NCBI GenBank assembly: GCA_029263175.1
Contig: JAJCXZ010000045.1
Span: 1-64,000 of the forward strand
DNA length: 64,000 nt
Direction: 5' to 3'
DNA from: Acidimicrobiales bacterium
GTDB taxonomy: Bacteria; Actinomycetota; Acidimicrobiia; Acidimicrobiales; Aldehydirespiratoraceae
In this document: piece after piece, positions 46,361 to 54,055 of the stretch
Numbering within the stretch: the first letter of the stretch is position 1
How the letters are laid out: the number at the start of each line of letters is the position of its first letter
Position numbers and translations under genes: made by a program
Notes under the pieces: generated by a model
Database searches by the model: none
Told to the model about the DNA's origin: nothing
What the model saw: only the letters and a program-made list of their open reading frames with translations

Positions 46361-46576
46361 CTAGGCGATGGTTGCGAGCGTGTCGCCCTCACTCACGGAA
46401 TCGCCCTCGCTCACCGACAGGCTCTCGATGGTGCCGTCGTCGTCGGCCTCGACGGGGATCTCCATCTTCATCGACTCGAGGATCATCACCACGTCCCCGA
46501 TCTCGACCGTGTCCCCCACGGCCTTCTCGATCTTCCACACGGTGCCGACGACCGGACTCTCTACGGGATTGGACAT
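46361..46576 (-). CDS. Biotin carboxyl carrier (biotinyl/lipoyl-domain) protein
   Basis: A 71-residue single biotinyl domain. The motif ILESMKMEIPVEAD has the biotin-accepting Lys37 in MKM. It lies 8 bp after the carboxyltransferase gene, so the two should work in one acyl-CoA carboxylase, biotin carrying CO2 from a biotin carboxylase to the acyl-CoA. No biotin carboxylase gene is in the window. Confidence 0.93.
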   Translation of the reverse strand: MSNPVESPVVGTVWKIEKAVGDTVEIGDVVMILESMKMEIPVEADDDGTIESLSVSEGDSVSEGDTLATIA

Positions 46577-46584
46577 ATCGCTCC

Positions 46585-48183
46585 TCAGGGTCGATACGGC
46601 GACGACGCCGTGTCGCGGTCACGTAGCGGCGCGACCAGATTGGCAAACTCGCACAGCAGTGGCCGTGTGCGAGCGGGGTCGACGATCTCCTCGACGAGGA
46701 AAGCGTCCGCTGTACGGAACGGATTGCGGACTTGATTCAGCCGATCGGTGATCTCCTCGAGCAAAGCGTCAGGGTCGTCGCTCGCCTCGAGTTCGCGGGT
46801 GTACGCAGCCTCGACTCCGCCCTCGACTGGTAGCGAGCCCCAGTCTCCGGAGGGCCAGGCGTAGCGGTGCTGCCAGCGATGGGCATTGCTGTGTCCCGCT
46901 CCGGCCACACCGAAGACCTTGCGGACCAGGACCGAGCACCACGGGATCGTCGACTGATAGATAGCGGCCAGCGCATGCGAACCGTGGCGGATCGCTGCCG
47001 CTGCCTCGTTGTCCGAGCCGATCACGAAGCCGGGATTGTCGACAAGATGCACCACCGGAAGTCGGAACGTTTCGGCCAAGTCGACGAAGCGGGTCGCCTT
47101 CTGGGCCGTGGCCGTGGTCCAGCCACCGCCGTAGTGATACGAGTCCCCGGCCATCAGGGCCACCGGCCACCCATCGAGTCGGGCCAGGCCGGTGATGAGC
47201 GAACGGCCGTGAAAGCGGCCCATCTCGAAGAACGAACCCTCATCGACGACCGACTCGATGATCGGACGCATCTTGTAGACCTTGCGGCGATCACGCGGAA
47301 TCGCGACTCGCAACTCGGGTGCCGTGCGCTCGGGATCGTCCGCGGGCTCGATCCGGGGCGGGAGTTCGCCGACGCGGGAGGGCAAGTACGACAGGAAGCG
47401 GCGGGCAGCCGCAAACGCCTCGTCCTCACTCTTGACCTCGACGTCGATCGCTCCATTGCGGGTGTGGACCCTGCTCCCACCGAGCGACTCTTTCGTGACC
47501 TGCTCACCACCAAGACGATTGACCACGACAGGGCCGGCGACGAAGAGCTGGCTCAGACCCTCGATCATGACGGAGAAGTGGCTGGTCACCGCTCTCGCCG
47601 CGCCCAGCCCCGCCACCGGCCCGAGACAGAGGCTCACCACTGGAACTCGCGAGAGGTTGGCCACGACGTGATCCCACGCCGGGTTCGCAGGCACGTACGT
47701 GCGGAGCCCTCGGCCGTACCCACCATTGGGACCAGCGTCGTGCTCAGGGTCGAGTGTTTTGACCGAGCCTCCGCCCCCGGTGCCATCGAGGAGCCGCACG
47801 ATCGGCAAACCGAGCTCCCCTGCCATTGCCTCGGCTGCGATCTGTTTCTCGACGATCGACGCGTCGGCGGCACCGCCACGAACCGTGAAGTCGTCGCCCG
47901 CGATCACGACGGGTCGGGAATCGATCGTGGCGCGACCGAAAACGAAGTTCGCCGGGCTGAACGTGATCAACTCACCGTGCTCGTCGTATGTGGCGGTTCC
48001 GGCCGTTTTGCCGATCTCATGGAACGAGCCCGCGTCGATCAACTTCTCGATTCGCTGGCGAACATCGAGTTTTCCTCGACCATGTTGACGCGAAACCTTC
48101 TCAGTGCCGCCCATCTCCTCGGCGAGTGCCTCTCGCCGCGACAGCTCTTCGAGCTCAGGTTCCCAGGACTCGGGTTCGCTCAT
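46585..48183 (-). CDS. Acyl-CoA carboxylase carboxyltransferase subunit
   Basis: A 532-residue crotonase-fold beta subunit of the propionyl/methylcrotonyl/geranyl-CoA carboxylase group. Landmarks are HGRGKLDVRQRIEKLID at the N-terminus, VIAGDDFTVRGGAAD, LLDGTGGGGSV, VAGLGAARAV and the second-domain LVDNPGFVIGSDNEAAAAIRHG. Substrate CoA ester is not readable. It is preceded by an aminotransferase gene (41 bp) and followed by the biotin carrier and a ZIP transporter in one direction. Confidence 0.88.
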   Translation of the reverse strand: MSEPESWEPELEELSRREALAEEMGGTEKVSRQHGRGKLDVRQRIEKLIDAGSFHEIGKTAGTATYDEHGELITFSPANFVFGRATIDSRPVVIAGDDFTVRGGAADASIVEKQIAAEAMAGELGLPIVRLLDGTGGGGSVKTLDPEHDAGPNGGYGRGLRTYVPANPAWDHVVANLSRVPVVSLCLGPVAGLGAARAVTSHFSVMIEGLSQLFVAGPVVVNRLGGEQVTKESLGGSRVHTRNGAIDVEVKSEDEAFAAARRFLSYLPSRVGELPPRIEPADDPERTAPELRVAIPRDRRKVYKMRPIIESVVDEGSFFEMGRFHGRSLITGLARLDGWPVALMAGDSYHYGGGWTTATAQKATRFVDLAETFRLPVVHLVDNPGFVIGSDNEAAAAIRHGSHALAAIYQSTIPWCSVLVRKVFGVAGAGHSNAHRWQHRYAWPSGDWGSLPVEGGVEAAYTRELEASDDPDALLEEITDRLNQVRNPFRTADAFLVEEIVDPARTRPLLCEFANLVAPLRDRDTASSPYRP

Positions 48184-48224
48184 TCAGACCCCACCCTTCT
48201 CATTCATCAATCGCGTCTGAGACG

Positions 48225-49418
48225 TCAGTCGCGGTTCAGCGCGTCGCCGATCGAAGCCGAAGCCGCAGCGATACCGGAGCTTCCCATGGGTGCCGCCATC
48301 GAACTCAATGCTGCTTCGACGGTGGCCAGCGTGCCCAGGATCATCGGCGGGTTGTGCCACCCCATGTGTCCGATCCGAAACGTGCGGTCAGGCATCGTCA
48401 CCATCCCGATACCGAGGGTGAGACCGGCTTGCTCAGCGCATCGGCGACGGAGCTCGGTGGCATCAATGTCGCCCGTCTGCACGGTGGTGACGGCATTCGA
48501 TCGGTGCGCGGGGCTGGCGATGTTGAGCGACAGGCCGCCCGGCGTCGCCCATGCCGACACGGCGGCGCGGACCGCATCGGCATGCGCCTGATGCCGAGCC
48601 CACACCGCATCGAGGCCCCCCTCGTCGTCGATGAGCCCGAGGGCAGCATCCAACGCGTGGAGATGAGCGACCGGTGGTGTACCGGAGAAGATCTCGTAGA
48701 ACATCTGGGGATCGATCCGCTTCGACCAGTCGAGATAGCTGACTCGTGGCCGATCCGGGTCCATGGCCGAGATGGCCCGCTCCCCCGCCCACACGAAGCC
48801 GAGGCCGGGCGGGCACATGAGACCCTTCTGGGATGCGCCGACGGTGAGGTCGACCCCCCACTCGTCCATCTCGTATCGGTCACAACCAAGGGATGCGATG
48901 CAATCCACCATCAGTAGGGCCGGGTGATCGGCGGCATCGATCGCGGCACGCAACGCGGGGATGTCGTTGTGCACCGAGCTGCTCGTGTCGACATGAGAGA
49001 CGAGGATCGCCTTGATCGACTTCGCAGTGTCGTCGCGTAGCCGTGCTTCGAGCGCAGCGGGGTCGACTGGAGTCTGGAAGTCGCCGGGAAGCACCTCGAC
49101 GTCGACGCCGGCCAGCTCTGCCGCTACTCCCCAGAAGACGGCAAACCGACCAGATTCGAGAGCGAGCACCTTTTCACCGGGCGCCATGGTGTTCGCGATG
49201 GCCATCTGCCATGCGCCGTGACCGTTGGACGCGACGACGAACGCACGGCCCGAGGTGCGAGCGATGCCAGGCAGCCGCTCCAGCAAGCCGAAGGCGAGGT
49301 CAACGAGGGGTCCACCATAGATATCGGGCATGGGACGGGCCATCGCCGCGCGCACCGCGTCCGGAAGAATCGATGGGCCCGGTATCGCGATCATTGGAGT
49401 CCCTTGACTCAAGTCCAT
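48225..49418 (-). CDS. Class V aminotransferase (alanine-glyoxylate / serine-pyruvate type)
   Basis: A 397-residue PLP enzyme. It opens IPGPSILPDAVRAAM, has the cofactor segment ASNGHGAWQMAI, HVDTSSSVHND, VDCIASLGCDRYEMDEW and the Schiff-base lysine in GASQKGLMCPPGLGF, then the FRIGHMGWHN C-terminal motif. Likely donors are Ser or Ala and acceptor glyoxylate or pyruvate. ATG 49418 has GGGAG upstream. First gene of the run aminotransferase / carboxyltransferase / biotin carrier / ZIP. Confidence 0.88.
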   Translation of the reverse strand: MDLSQGTPMIAIPGPSILPDAVRAAMARPMPDIYGGPLVDLAFGLLERLPGIARTSGRAFVVASNGHGAWQMAIANTMAPGEKVLALESGRFAVFWGVAAELAGVDVEVLPGDFQTPVDPAALEARLRDDTAKSIKAILVSHVDTSSSVHNDIPALRAAIDAADHPALLMVDCIASLGCDRYEMDEWGVDLTVGASQKGLMCPPGLGFVWAGERAISAMDPDRPRVSYLDWSKRIDPQMFYEIFSGTPPVAHLHALDAALGLIDDEGGLDAVWARHQAHADAVRAAVSAWATPGGLSLNIASPAHRSNAVTTVQTGDIDATELRRRCAEQAGLTLGIGMVTMPDRTFRIGHMGWHNPPMILGTLATVEAALSSMAAPMGSSGIAAASASIGDALNRD

Positions 49419-49509
49419 TGTTGTCTCCCGTTTCCTCGTCTCGCAGTCGGCATGCACTGTAGAGCGACCGAGTCTGTTGGCTACGTTTCGGCGCGACAAC
49501 GAGCAGCCG

Positions 49510-50100
49510 CTACGCGATCGGGTTCTTGTACGTGTCGAGGTAGGTGATCTCGCTGACCGGAGGCCGCTCTGCGGGCTTGAAGTCGGTGCCCTTGGTGTAG
49601 GCGACCGGCAGCAAGCCGGCTTGCGACATGTGTCCGGGAATTCCGAGCAGTTCAGCGGCCTCTTGCTCGAGGCCGAGATGGATGGTGGTCAGGACGCTGC
49701 CGAGCCCACGACTGCGCAGCGCCAGTTGGAAGCTCCTCATCGCGGGGATGATCGATCCCATGAGACCGGCTGCGGCGTTGGTGAGGTTGGCGCCGCCGGG
49801 GGCGTTCTCCAAGGCATCCTCCATCCGGCCGATGATCAACGGGATCACCATCACAGGCACATCCTGAAGGTTCTGGGCGAGATAGTTCGCCGAGCCCATG
49901 ACTCGACCGCTTTGGGTCGCGCCGTCGGTCGCGGCCGCCGCTGCGGCCAGGTATTCACCGCCGGCGCGTCGGTAGATGTCAGCCAACACCGCCTTCTTCT
50001 CGGCGTCCCGTATCACCATCCAGCGCCAACCCTGTCGGTTCGACCCTGTGGGCGCCTGCACGGCGAGTTGGAGACATTCGAGCAGTACGGCGTCGGGCAC
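49510..50100 (-). CDS. Nitroreductase-family flavoprotein with unresolved start
   Basis: A 196-residue FMN protein from GTG 50100: LQLAVQAPTGSNRQGWRWMVI is the FMN/substrate segment and SRGLGSVLTTIHLG the second flavin contact. The family N-terminus is clearly present upstream in the same frame (TDALLSTTRAVRKRLDFDRE) but between the GTG and the preceding TGA (50170-50172) there is no ATG, GTG or TTG. Thus either translation starts at GTG 50100 with a shortened protein, or an unusual start, indel or read-through supplies the first helix. It is the last gene after the selenoprotein and its partner. Confidence 0.8.
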   Translation of the reverse strand: MPDAVLLECLQLAVQAPTGSNRQGWRWMVIRDAEKKAVLADIYRRAGGEYLAAAAAATDGATQSGRVMGSANYLAQNLQDVPVMVIPLIIGRMEDALENAPGGANLTNAAAGLMGSIIPAMRSFQLALRSRGLGSVLTTIHLGLEQEAAELLGIPGHMSQAGLLPVAYTKGTDFKPAERPPVSEITYLDTYKNPIA

Positions 50101-50169
50101 CTCGCGGTCGAAGTCGAGGCGTTTTCGTACCGCACGGGTGGTGGAGAGAAGCGCGTCGGTCCGGCAGCC

Positions 50170-51180
50170 TCAGTACCAGGGGACCTCGCACGCCTGCCCC
50201 ACGTCCACCACGACGCTGACCGCTCGGTTTCGATGAGCACCGGCGCACCAGGTTGGGAACGTGAACGAGTAGAGCCCCGCTCCCCCGGCGGCCACCAGTA
50301 GGACATCATCGGCGGACGCGAACGACTGCCGGCCGTCTCGTGTCCTGGCCCGCGCTGCGATGTGCTCGCCGATCGACTGGCGATCGTGGCCGGCAGCGGC
50401 CAGCTCCGCGGTTTGTTCCGGGGTGATCGCCACCACCGCCTGCCCCCGGCCGAGCCAGGCGTTGTTCGTGCCGTGAGCGCAGACGGAGTCGGCCAATCCG
50501 TCCAGAAGGCGGGTGGGCGATGTGGGGTCGTCGGCGTCGGCTTGATGCGCAACGGAGTGCGGGGCCTCTGTGCCGATCACGGTGACCACCGACTGCTCCG
50601 GATCGAACCCGCGGCTGGCGTGAAGCGGCGTGAACGGGCTGTGTTCCTCGTCCTCGCCCATGCACTGGCCGAACTTGCCGCCGTGGCCGAGCAGCGTCAT
50701 GTCCGACGAGCCGGGACGAGCACCGCCAATGTTGATCATTGCCAGGCGCAGGGCTCGTCCGATGCTGGCATTGGCCCGGTGACCAGGGCCGAGGGCCCCG
50801 AAACCGGCCGCAACGCCGCAGAGATGCCGTGCTGGACCGTTCACGATGATCAGCGGCGCAGTGCCGAAGGTGGTGGCCTGCATCTCCGTCAGATCGAATT
50901 CGGGTTCCATGACGGCCCGCGCCGCTGCCAGCACGATCGGCATGTGGTCCGGGAGACAACCAGCCATGACTGCCGCGCCGGCGAGCTTCTCCACGGTGCA
51001 AACCCCCTGGAGCGGGCCCATGGTGCCAAGTGCGGCATCACCGTCCACGCCGGCTGCGAGCACCATTCGGTCGACCCGGCTCGGCGTCGGCACGACGACC
51101 GGAAGGCCATCGGTGCACCCCAAACGGTGGAGCTCCTCGACCGCGTCGAACTCGGAGTCGGCACGCAGGGTGTGGCTCAC
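50170..51180 (-). CDS. Conserved protein of unknown function, partner of the UGSC selenoprotein
   Basis: A 336-residue soluble protein without signal peptide. It begins with a short helix then CTDGLPVVVPTPSRVDRMV, and has GTMGPLQGVCTVEKLAGAAV, MPIVLAAARAV, ATTFGTAPLIIVNGPARH, the Gly-rich GAGFGALGPGHRANASIGRA-like stretch, and NIGGARPGSSDM. I do not recognise an enzyme family; it looks like a conserved partner of UGSC proteins, from memory only. GTG 51180 overlaps the selenoprotein stop by 4 bp, so the two are translationally coupled. The nitroreductase frame continues directly beyond its TGA. Confidence 0.75.
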   Translation of the reverse strand: MSHTLRADSEFDAVEELHRLGCTDGLPVVVPTPSRVDRMVLAAGVDGDAALGTMGPLQGVCTVEKLAGAAVMAGCLPDHMPIVLAAARAVMEPEFDLTEMQATTFGTAPLIIVNGPARHLCGVAAGFGALGPGHRANASIGRALRLAMINIGGARPGSSDMTLLGHGGKFGQCMGEDEEHSPFTPLHASRGFDPEQSVVTVIGTEAPHSVAHQADADDPTSPTRLLDGLADSVCAHGTNNAWLGRGQAVVAITPEQTAELAAAGHDRQSIGEHIAARARTRDGRQSFASADDVLLVAAGGAGLYSFTFPTWCAGAHRNRAVSVVVDVGQACEVPWY

Positions 51181-51710
51181 CGGGGGCTGCCCTCGAGAGC
51201 CGCGAGCACCTCAGCGGCGACCTTCTCGGCGACCCGGCGCATGTTCTCGACACCCGTGCCGGCCACCGGATGAGGCAGCTGGACCCGTGGAATGCCGGGC
51301 ATACCGAACGCCGAGGCGACGAAGTCGCCCTGCGGCCAGAACTCTTCGGTGACCAGTGCGACAGCCGGGAGCCCTCGGTTGGCTGCATTCAGTCCGTCAC
51401 GCACGGTGCCGGTGGTGCAGCTCCCTCAATGCCCGTAGGCGGCCACGACTGCTTGGCACTCTCCGACAATCGTGTCGAGCATCGTGTCGTCGGCGATGGC
51501 GGACGCATTTCCCTTGTCGTACCGGGAGTACCGGAGCTCTGGTCGCAGCGCTCGCATGGCTCCCTCCACCTGATCGAGAAAAGCGACCGAATCCGAGAAG
51601 CCATTGGCCAGCAGGCCGACGGTCGCAGCACCGGAAAGGTCAGCGCTCAGCTCGTACGGGACTGCGACCGTCTCCGGTTCACCGCGGGGATCCAGGAACT
51701 CGATGGTCAT
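51177..51710 (-). CDS. UGSC-family selenoprotein (TGA 51426-51428 read as selenocysteine)
   Basis: Read through one in-frame TGA, this gene encodes 177 residues. The first 94 (TIEFLDPRG...VVAAYGH) and the last 82 (RDGLNAANRGLPAVALVTEEF...) belong together: the junction reads AYGH-U-GSCTTGTVRDG, i.e. Sec95-Gly-Ser-Cys98, the motif after which the UGSC (seleno)protein family is named. A Cys/Sec redox pair with a small loop suggests a thiol-based reaction; function is unknown for the family as far as I know. A SECIS-type hairpin follows the TGA. The gene lies 26 bp after hutH and overlaps its partner gene. Split into two fragments by ordinary annotation. Confidence 0.87.
51382..51421 (-). promoter_or_regulatory. 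Putative bacterial SECIS element of the UGSC selenoprotein gene
   Basis: Starting 5 nt after the UGA, outer stem GCUGCA/UGCAGC encloses an inner CCGU/ACGG stem with apical loop GCGUG. The loop begins 24 nt after the UGA and opens with G, within the usual range for SelB-bound elements. It is hand-folded only. Confidence 0.6.
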
Positions 51711-51717
51711 GGTTCGA

Positions 51718-51745
51718 CAGTAGCGCGAGCCGAGAATCAGTCCAG
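51718..51745 (-). promoter_or_regulatory. Possible internal promoter for the UGSC gene
   Basis: On the minus strand TGGACT and TACTGT are 16 bp apart at the end of hutH, with TACTGT only 7 nt before the ATG at 51710. No Shine-Dalgarno is visible, so a leaderless mRNA would be implied. Weak evidence. Confidence 0.25.
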
Positions 51746-53284
51746 GACGACGCCGAGCTGGGCCAGCGCTACCGCCGGTCGATCCTCCCGAAGGATCTCC
51801 TCCGCGGCCGCGAGCTCCGGCGCGAGATAGCGATCGGGACCGACCCCGTCGACCTCGGTGCGGAGAACCGAGATGGCAGCACCGGTGGACGGGCCCGGTG
51901 CCAGCGGGGCACGCAGCTCTGTCGCTCTGGCGGCGATGACGTACTCGACCGCGAGTATTCGCCGCACGTTGTCGATCACCTTGCGGAGCTTGCGAACCGA
52001 GGCCCAGGCCATCGACACATGGTCTTCTTGCATGCCCGACGTGGGCAGAGAGTCCACCGACGCAGGAGCAGCAAGGCGCTTGTTCTCCGACGCCATGGCT
52101 GCCGCGGTGTAGTGCCCGATCATCAAGCCGCTGTCGACGCCTGCCTCGGCGGCGAGGAACGGAGGCAATCCGTGGCTGCGCGTCTTGTCGAGCATTCGGT
52201 CCATTCGCCGTTCTGCGATCGCACCGACTTCAGCCAGAGCGATGGCGAGGAAGTCACCGGCGAAGCCCAGCGGGGCCCCGTGGAAGTTGCCGCACGACTC
52301 CACCCGACCGTCGGCCAGAACCATCGGATTGTCGATCGCGGAGGCGAGTTCGAATCCCGCGACGCGGCGCACATGGTCGAGCGTGTCGCGAGCGGCTCCA
52401 TGGACGGCCGGCGTGCACCGAACCGAGTAGGCGTCCTGGACTCTCGAATCGTCCGTCTTGTGGCTGGCCACGATCGGCGAGCCGTTCAGCAGCATCCGGA
52501 GGTTGGAGGCACTGACTGCCTGCCCGGGCTGAGGTCGAAGCGCCTGAAGGTCGGCCGCGAACGGACCGTCGGTGGCCAAAAGGCCCTCCACGGTGAGCGC
52601 GGTGACCATGTCGGCCTGCTGGAGCAATCGTTGTGAGTCGTCAATGGCGAGGCAGAGCATGCCAAGGATGGCGTCGGTGCCGTTGGTGACGGCGAGACCT
52701 TCCTTTTCGACGAGGGAGAGCGGTGCGAGGCCTGCAGCCTCGAGTGCTTCCGCGGCGGGGCGCCAGGCATCGGCGTAGAAGACCTTGCCCTCGCCGAGGA
52801 GGGCCAGCGCGCCGTGGGCAAGTGGCGCAAGGTCGCCGCTGGCTCCGAGCGAGCCGTACTCCGGCACCATCGGCGTGATGCCGGCATTGAGCAGGTCGAT
52901 CATGGCCTGAGCCACGAGGGGTCGGGCCCCGCTCGCGCCAAGCGCCAACGTGCGGGCGCGCAGAAAAATCATGGAGCGGACGACCTCGTGCTCGACTGGG
53001 TCTCCCATGCCCGCGGCGTGGGAGCGCACAAGCGCAGTCTGGAGGTCGCGGCGCCGCTCGGGCGGAATGGACACGTTGGCAAGCGCTCCGAAGCCCGTGG
53101 AGATGCCGTACTTGGGCTCGCCCTCGGCGAGCCGATCGACGACCGCTCGAGAGCGTGCCATCCGTTCGACGGCGGCCTCCGTCAGCGACACAGACGCGCC
53201 ATCGCGTGCGACCGCCACGACATCGGCGATGGTGACACCCGGTCCATCGAGGTGAACGTGGGGGGATGCGGAAGGGACGCTCAT
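51737..53284 (-). CDS. hutH: Histidine ammonia-lyase
   Basis: A 515-residue MIO enzyme that deaminates L-histidine to urocanate, the first step of histidine use. The Ala148-Ser149-Gly150 triad that cyclises to MIO lies in GSLGASGDLAPLAHG; YGISTGFGALANV and EKEGLAVTNGTDA are further HAL motifs. A related lyase such as ergothionase is possible in this fold, but the hutU, hutF and hutI genes across the divergent promoter favour HutH. Its start overlaps the iclR-type regulator stop by 4 bp. Confidence 0.92.
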   Translation of the reverse strand: MSVPSASPHVHLDGPGVTIADVVAVARDGASVSLTEAAVERMARSRAVVDRLAEGEPKYGISTGFGALANVSIPPERRRDLQTALVRSHAAGMGDPVEHEVVRSMIFLRARTLALGASGARPLVAQAMIDLLNAGITPMVPEYGSLGASGDLAPLAHGALALLGEGKVFYADAWRPAAEALEAAGLAPLSLVEKEGLAVTNGTDAILGMLCLAIDDSQRLLQQADMVTALTVEGLLATDGPFAADLQALRPQPGQAVSASNLRMLLNGSPIVASHKTDDSRVQDAYSVRCTPAVHGAARDTLDHVRRVAGFELASAIDNPMVLADGRVESCGNFHGAPLGFAGDFLAIALAEVGAIAERRMDRMLDKTRSHGLPPFLAAEAGVDSGLMIGHYTAAAMASENKRLAAPASVDSLPTSGMQEDHVSMAWASVRKLRKVIDNVRRILAVEYVIAARATELRAPLAPGPSTGAAISVLRTEVDGVGPDRYLAPELAAAEEILREDRPAVALAQLGVVLD

Positions 53285-53973
53285 GAGGCCGCCTCTTCGT
53301 TGTTGAGTCCGAGGTCCTGCGCGATCGCGTGAACCACGCCGACCAGCTCCCGTTCGATCTGTGTTGTCGTCTTCGCCACAAACCGGTGTGACGGGCCGAC
53401 GACGGAGACGGCGACGCCGAGCGCACCGGTGCCTGAGATGGCGAGAGACATCGCCGTGATGTCGGCTTCGACGGCGCCTGTTCGAGTGGCGGTGACACCG
53501 GCATTTGCAAACGCCTCGCCGGCCGCGCTTCCTTCAAGCGGCACGTTCTGGCCGACCCATCCCACGTGGCGGATTGCCCGCGAGCTCTCGGCGCACGCGA
53601 CGTAGGTCGCCACCTTTCCATCGAGTACGACGAGGTAGCTCGACTCGCCCGTCGCCAGCGCGAGGGCGTCGAGATGAGGCTGGGCCACGGTGACCAGTCG
53701 GCCCAACGGGCCGGCCTCGTGCAGTGTGGCCGAGATGCGTAGCAAGGTCGGCCCCGCGGAGAAGACGCCCGACCCGTCGCGCTCGAGATACCCGCGAGCT
53801 TCGAGGGCGCGAAGATGCCGCAGAGCCGTAGTCGGTGTGAGGTGGGCCGCTGCTGCGGCCGAGGCGAGGTTGCATCCGCCCGCGTCCAAGACGATCTCCA
53901 GGAGATCGAGCACTCGTCCGATCGACCGTGGCACCGGATCTCCCTGGTCCCCCAACTTCGTCAGTTCTTTCAT
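53281..53973 (-). CDS. IclR-family regulator of the hut operons
   Basis: About 230 residues. The N-terminal winged helix ([15 protein letters not shown]...[20 protein letters not shown]) is followed by an IclR effector domain ([32 protein letters not shown]). I chose ATG 53973, which has GAGGAC before it; an ATG at 54006 would sit inside a palindrome that looks like the operator. It is first in the hutH direction and divergent from hutU, so it probably controls both operons in response to urocanate or another intermediate (inference). Confidence 0.87.
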   Translation of the reverse strand: MKELTKLGDQGDPVPRSIGRVLDLLEIVLDAGGCNLASAAAAAHLTPTTALRHLRALEARGYLERDGSGVFSAGPTLLRISATLHEAGPLGRLVTVAQPHLDALALATGESSYLVVLDGKVATYVACAESSRAIRHVGWVGQNVPLEGSAAGEAFANAGVTATRTGAVEADITAMSLAISGTGALGVAVSVVGPSHRFVAKTTTQIERELVGVVHAIAQDLGLNNEEAAS

Positions 53974-53987
53974 CTGTCCTCGAGGCG

Positions 53988-54008
53988 AGGTGTCATCTAG
54001 TGACATCT
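53988..54008. promoter_or_regulatory. Palindromic operator candidate between iclR/hutH and hutU
   Basis: TGTCA-TCTAG-TGACA (53991-54005) extends to a 21-bp imperfect palindrome with one G.T mismatch. It lies between the two divergent start regions, 15 bp downstream of the chosen regulator start and just upstream of the TTGACA box of hutU. A good candidate for the IclR protein site. Confidence 0.5.
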
Positions 54009-54019
54009 CTTGTTGCGTG

Positions 54020-54049
54020 TTGACAACGTACGGGACGGATGCACACACT
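54020..54049 (+). promoter_or_regulatory. Candidate promoter of hutU, leaderless
   Basis: A perfect TTGACA (54020-54025) is followed 18 bp later by CACACT, 7 bp before the hutU ATG at 54056. No Shine-Dalgarno precedes the ATG, which fits a leaderless transcript. The -10 match is weak. Confidence 0.4.
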
Positions 54050-54055
54050 GCAAGC

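Noticed and set aside
51177-51404. Separate small gene for the distal part of the UGSC protein
   Set aside because: The frame is continuous with the upstream part across a single TGA and the GSC of the motif lies before its first start codon.
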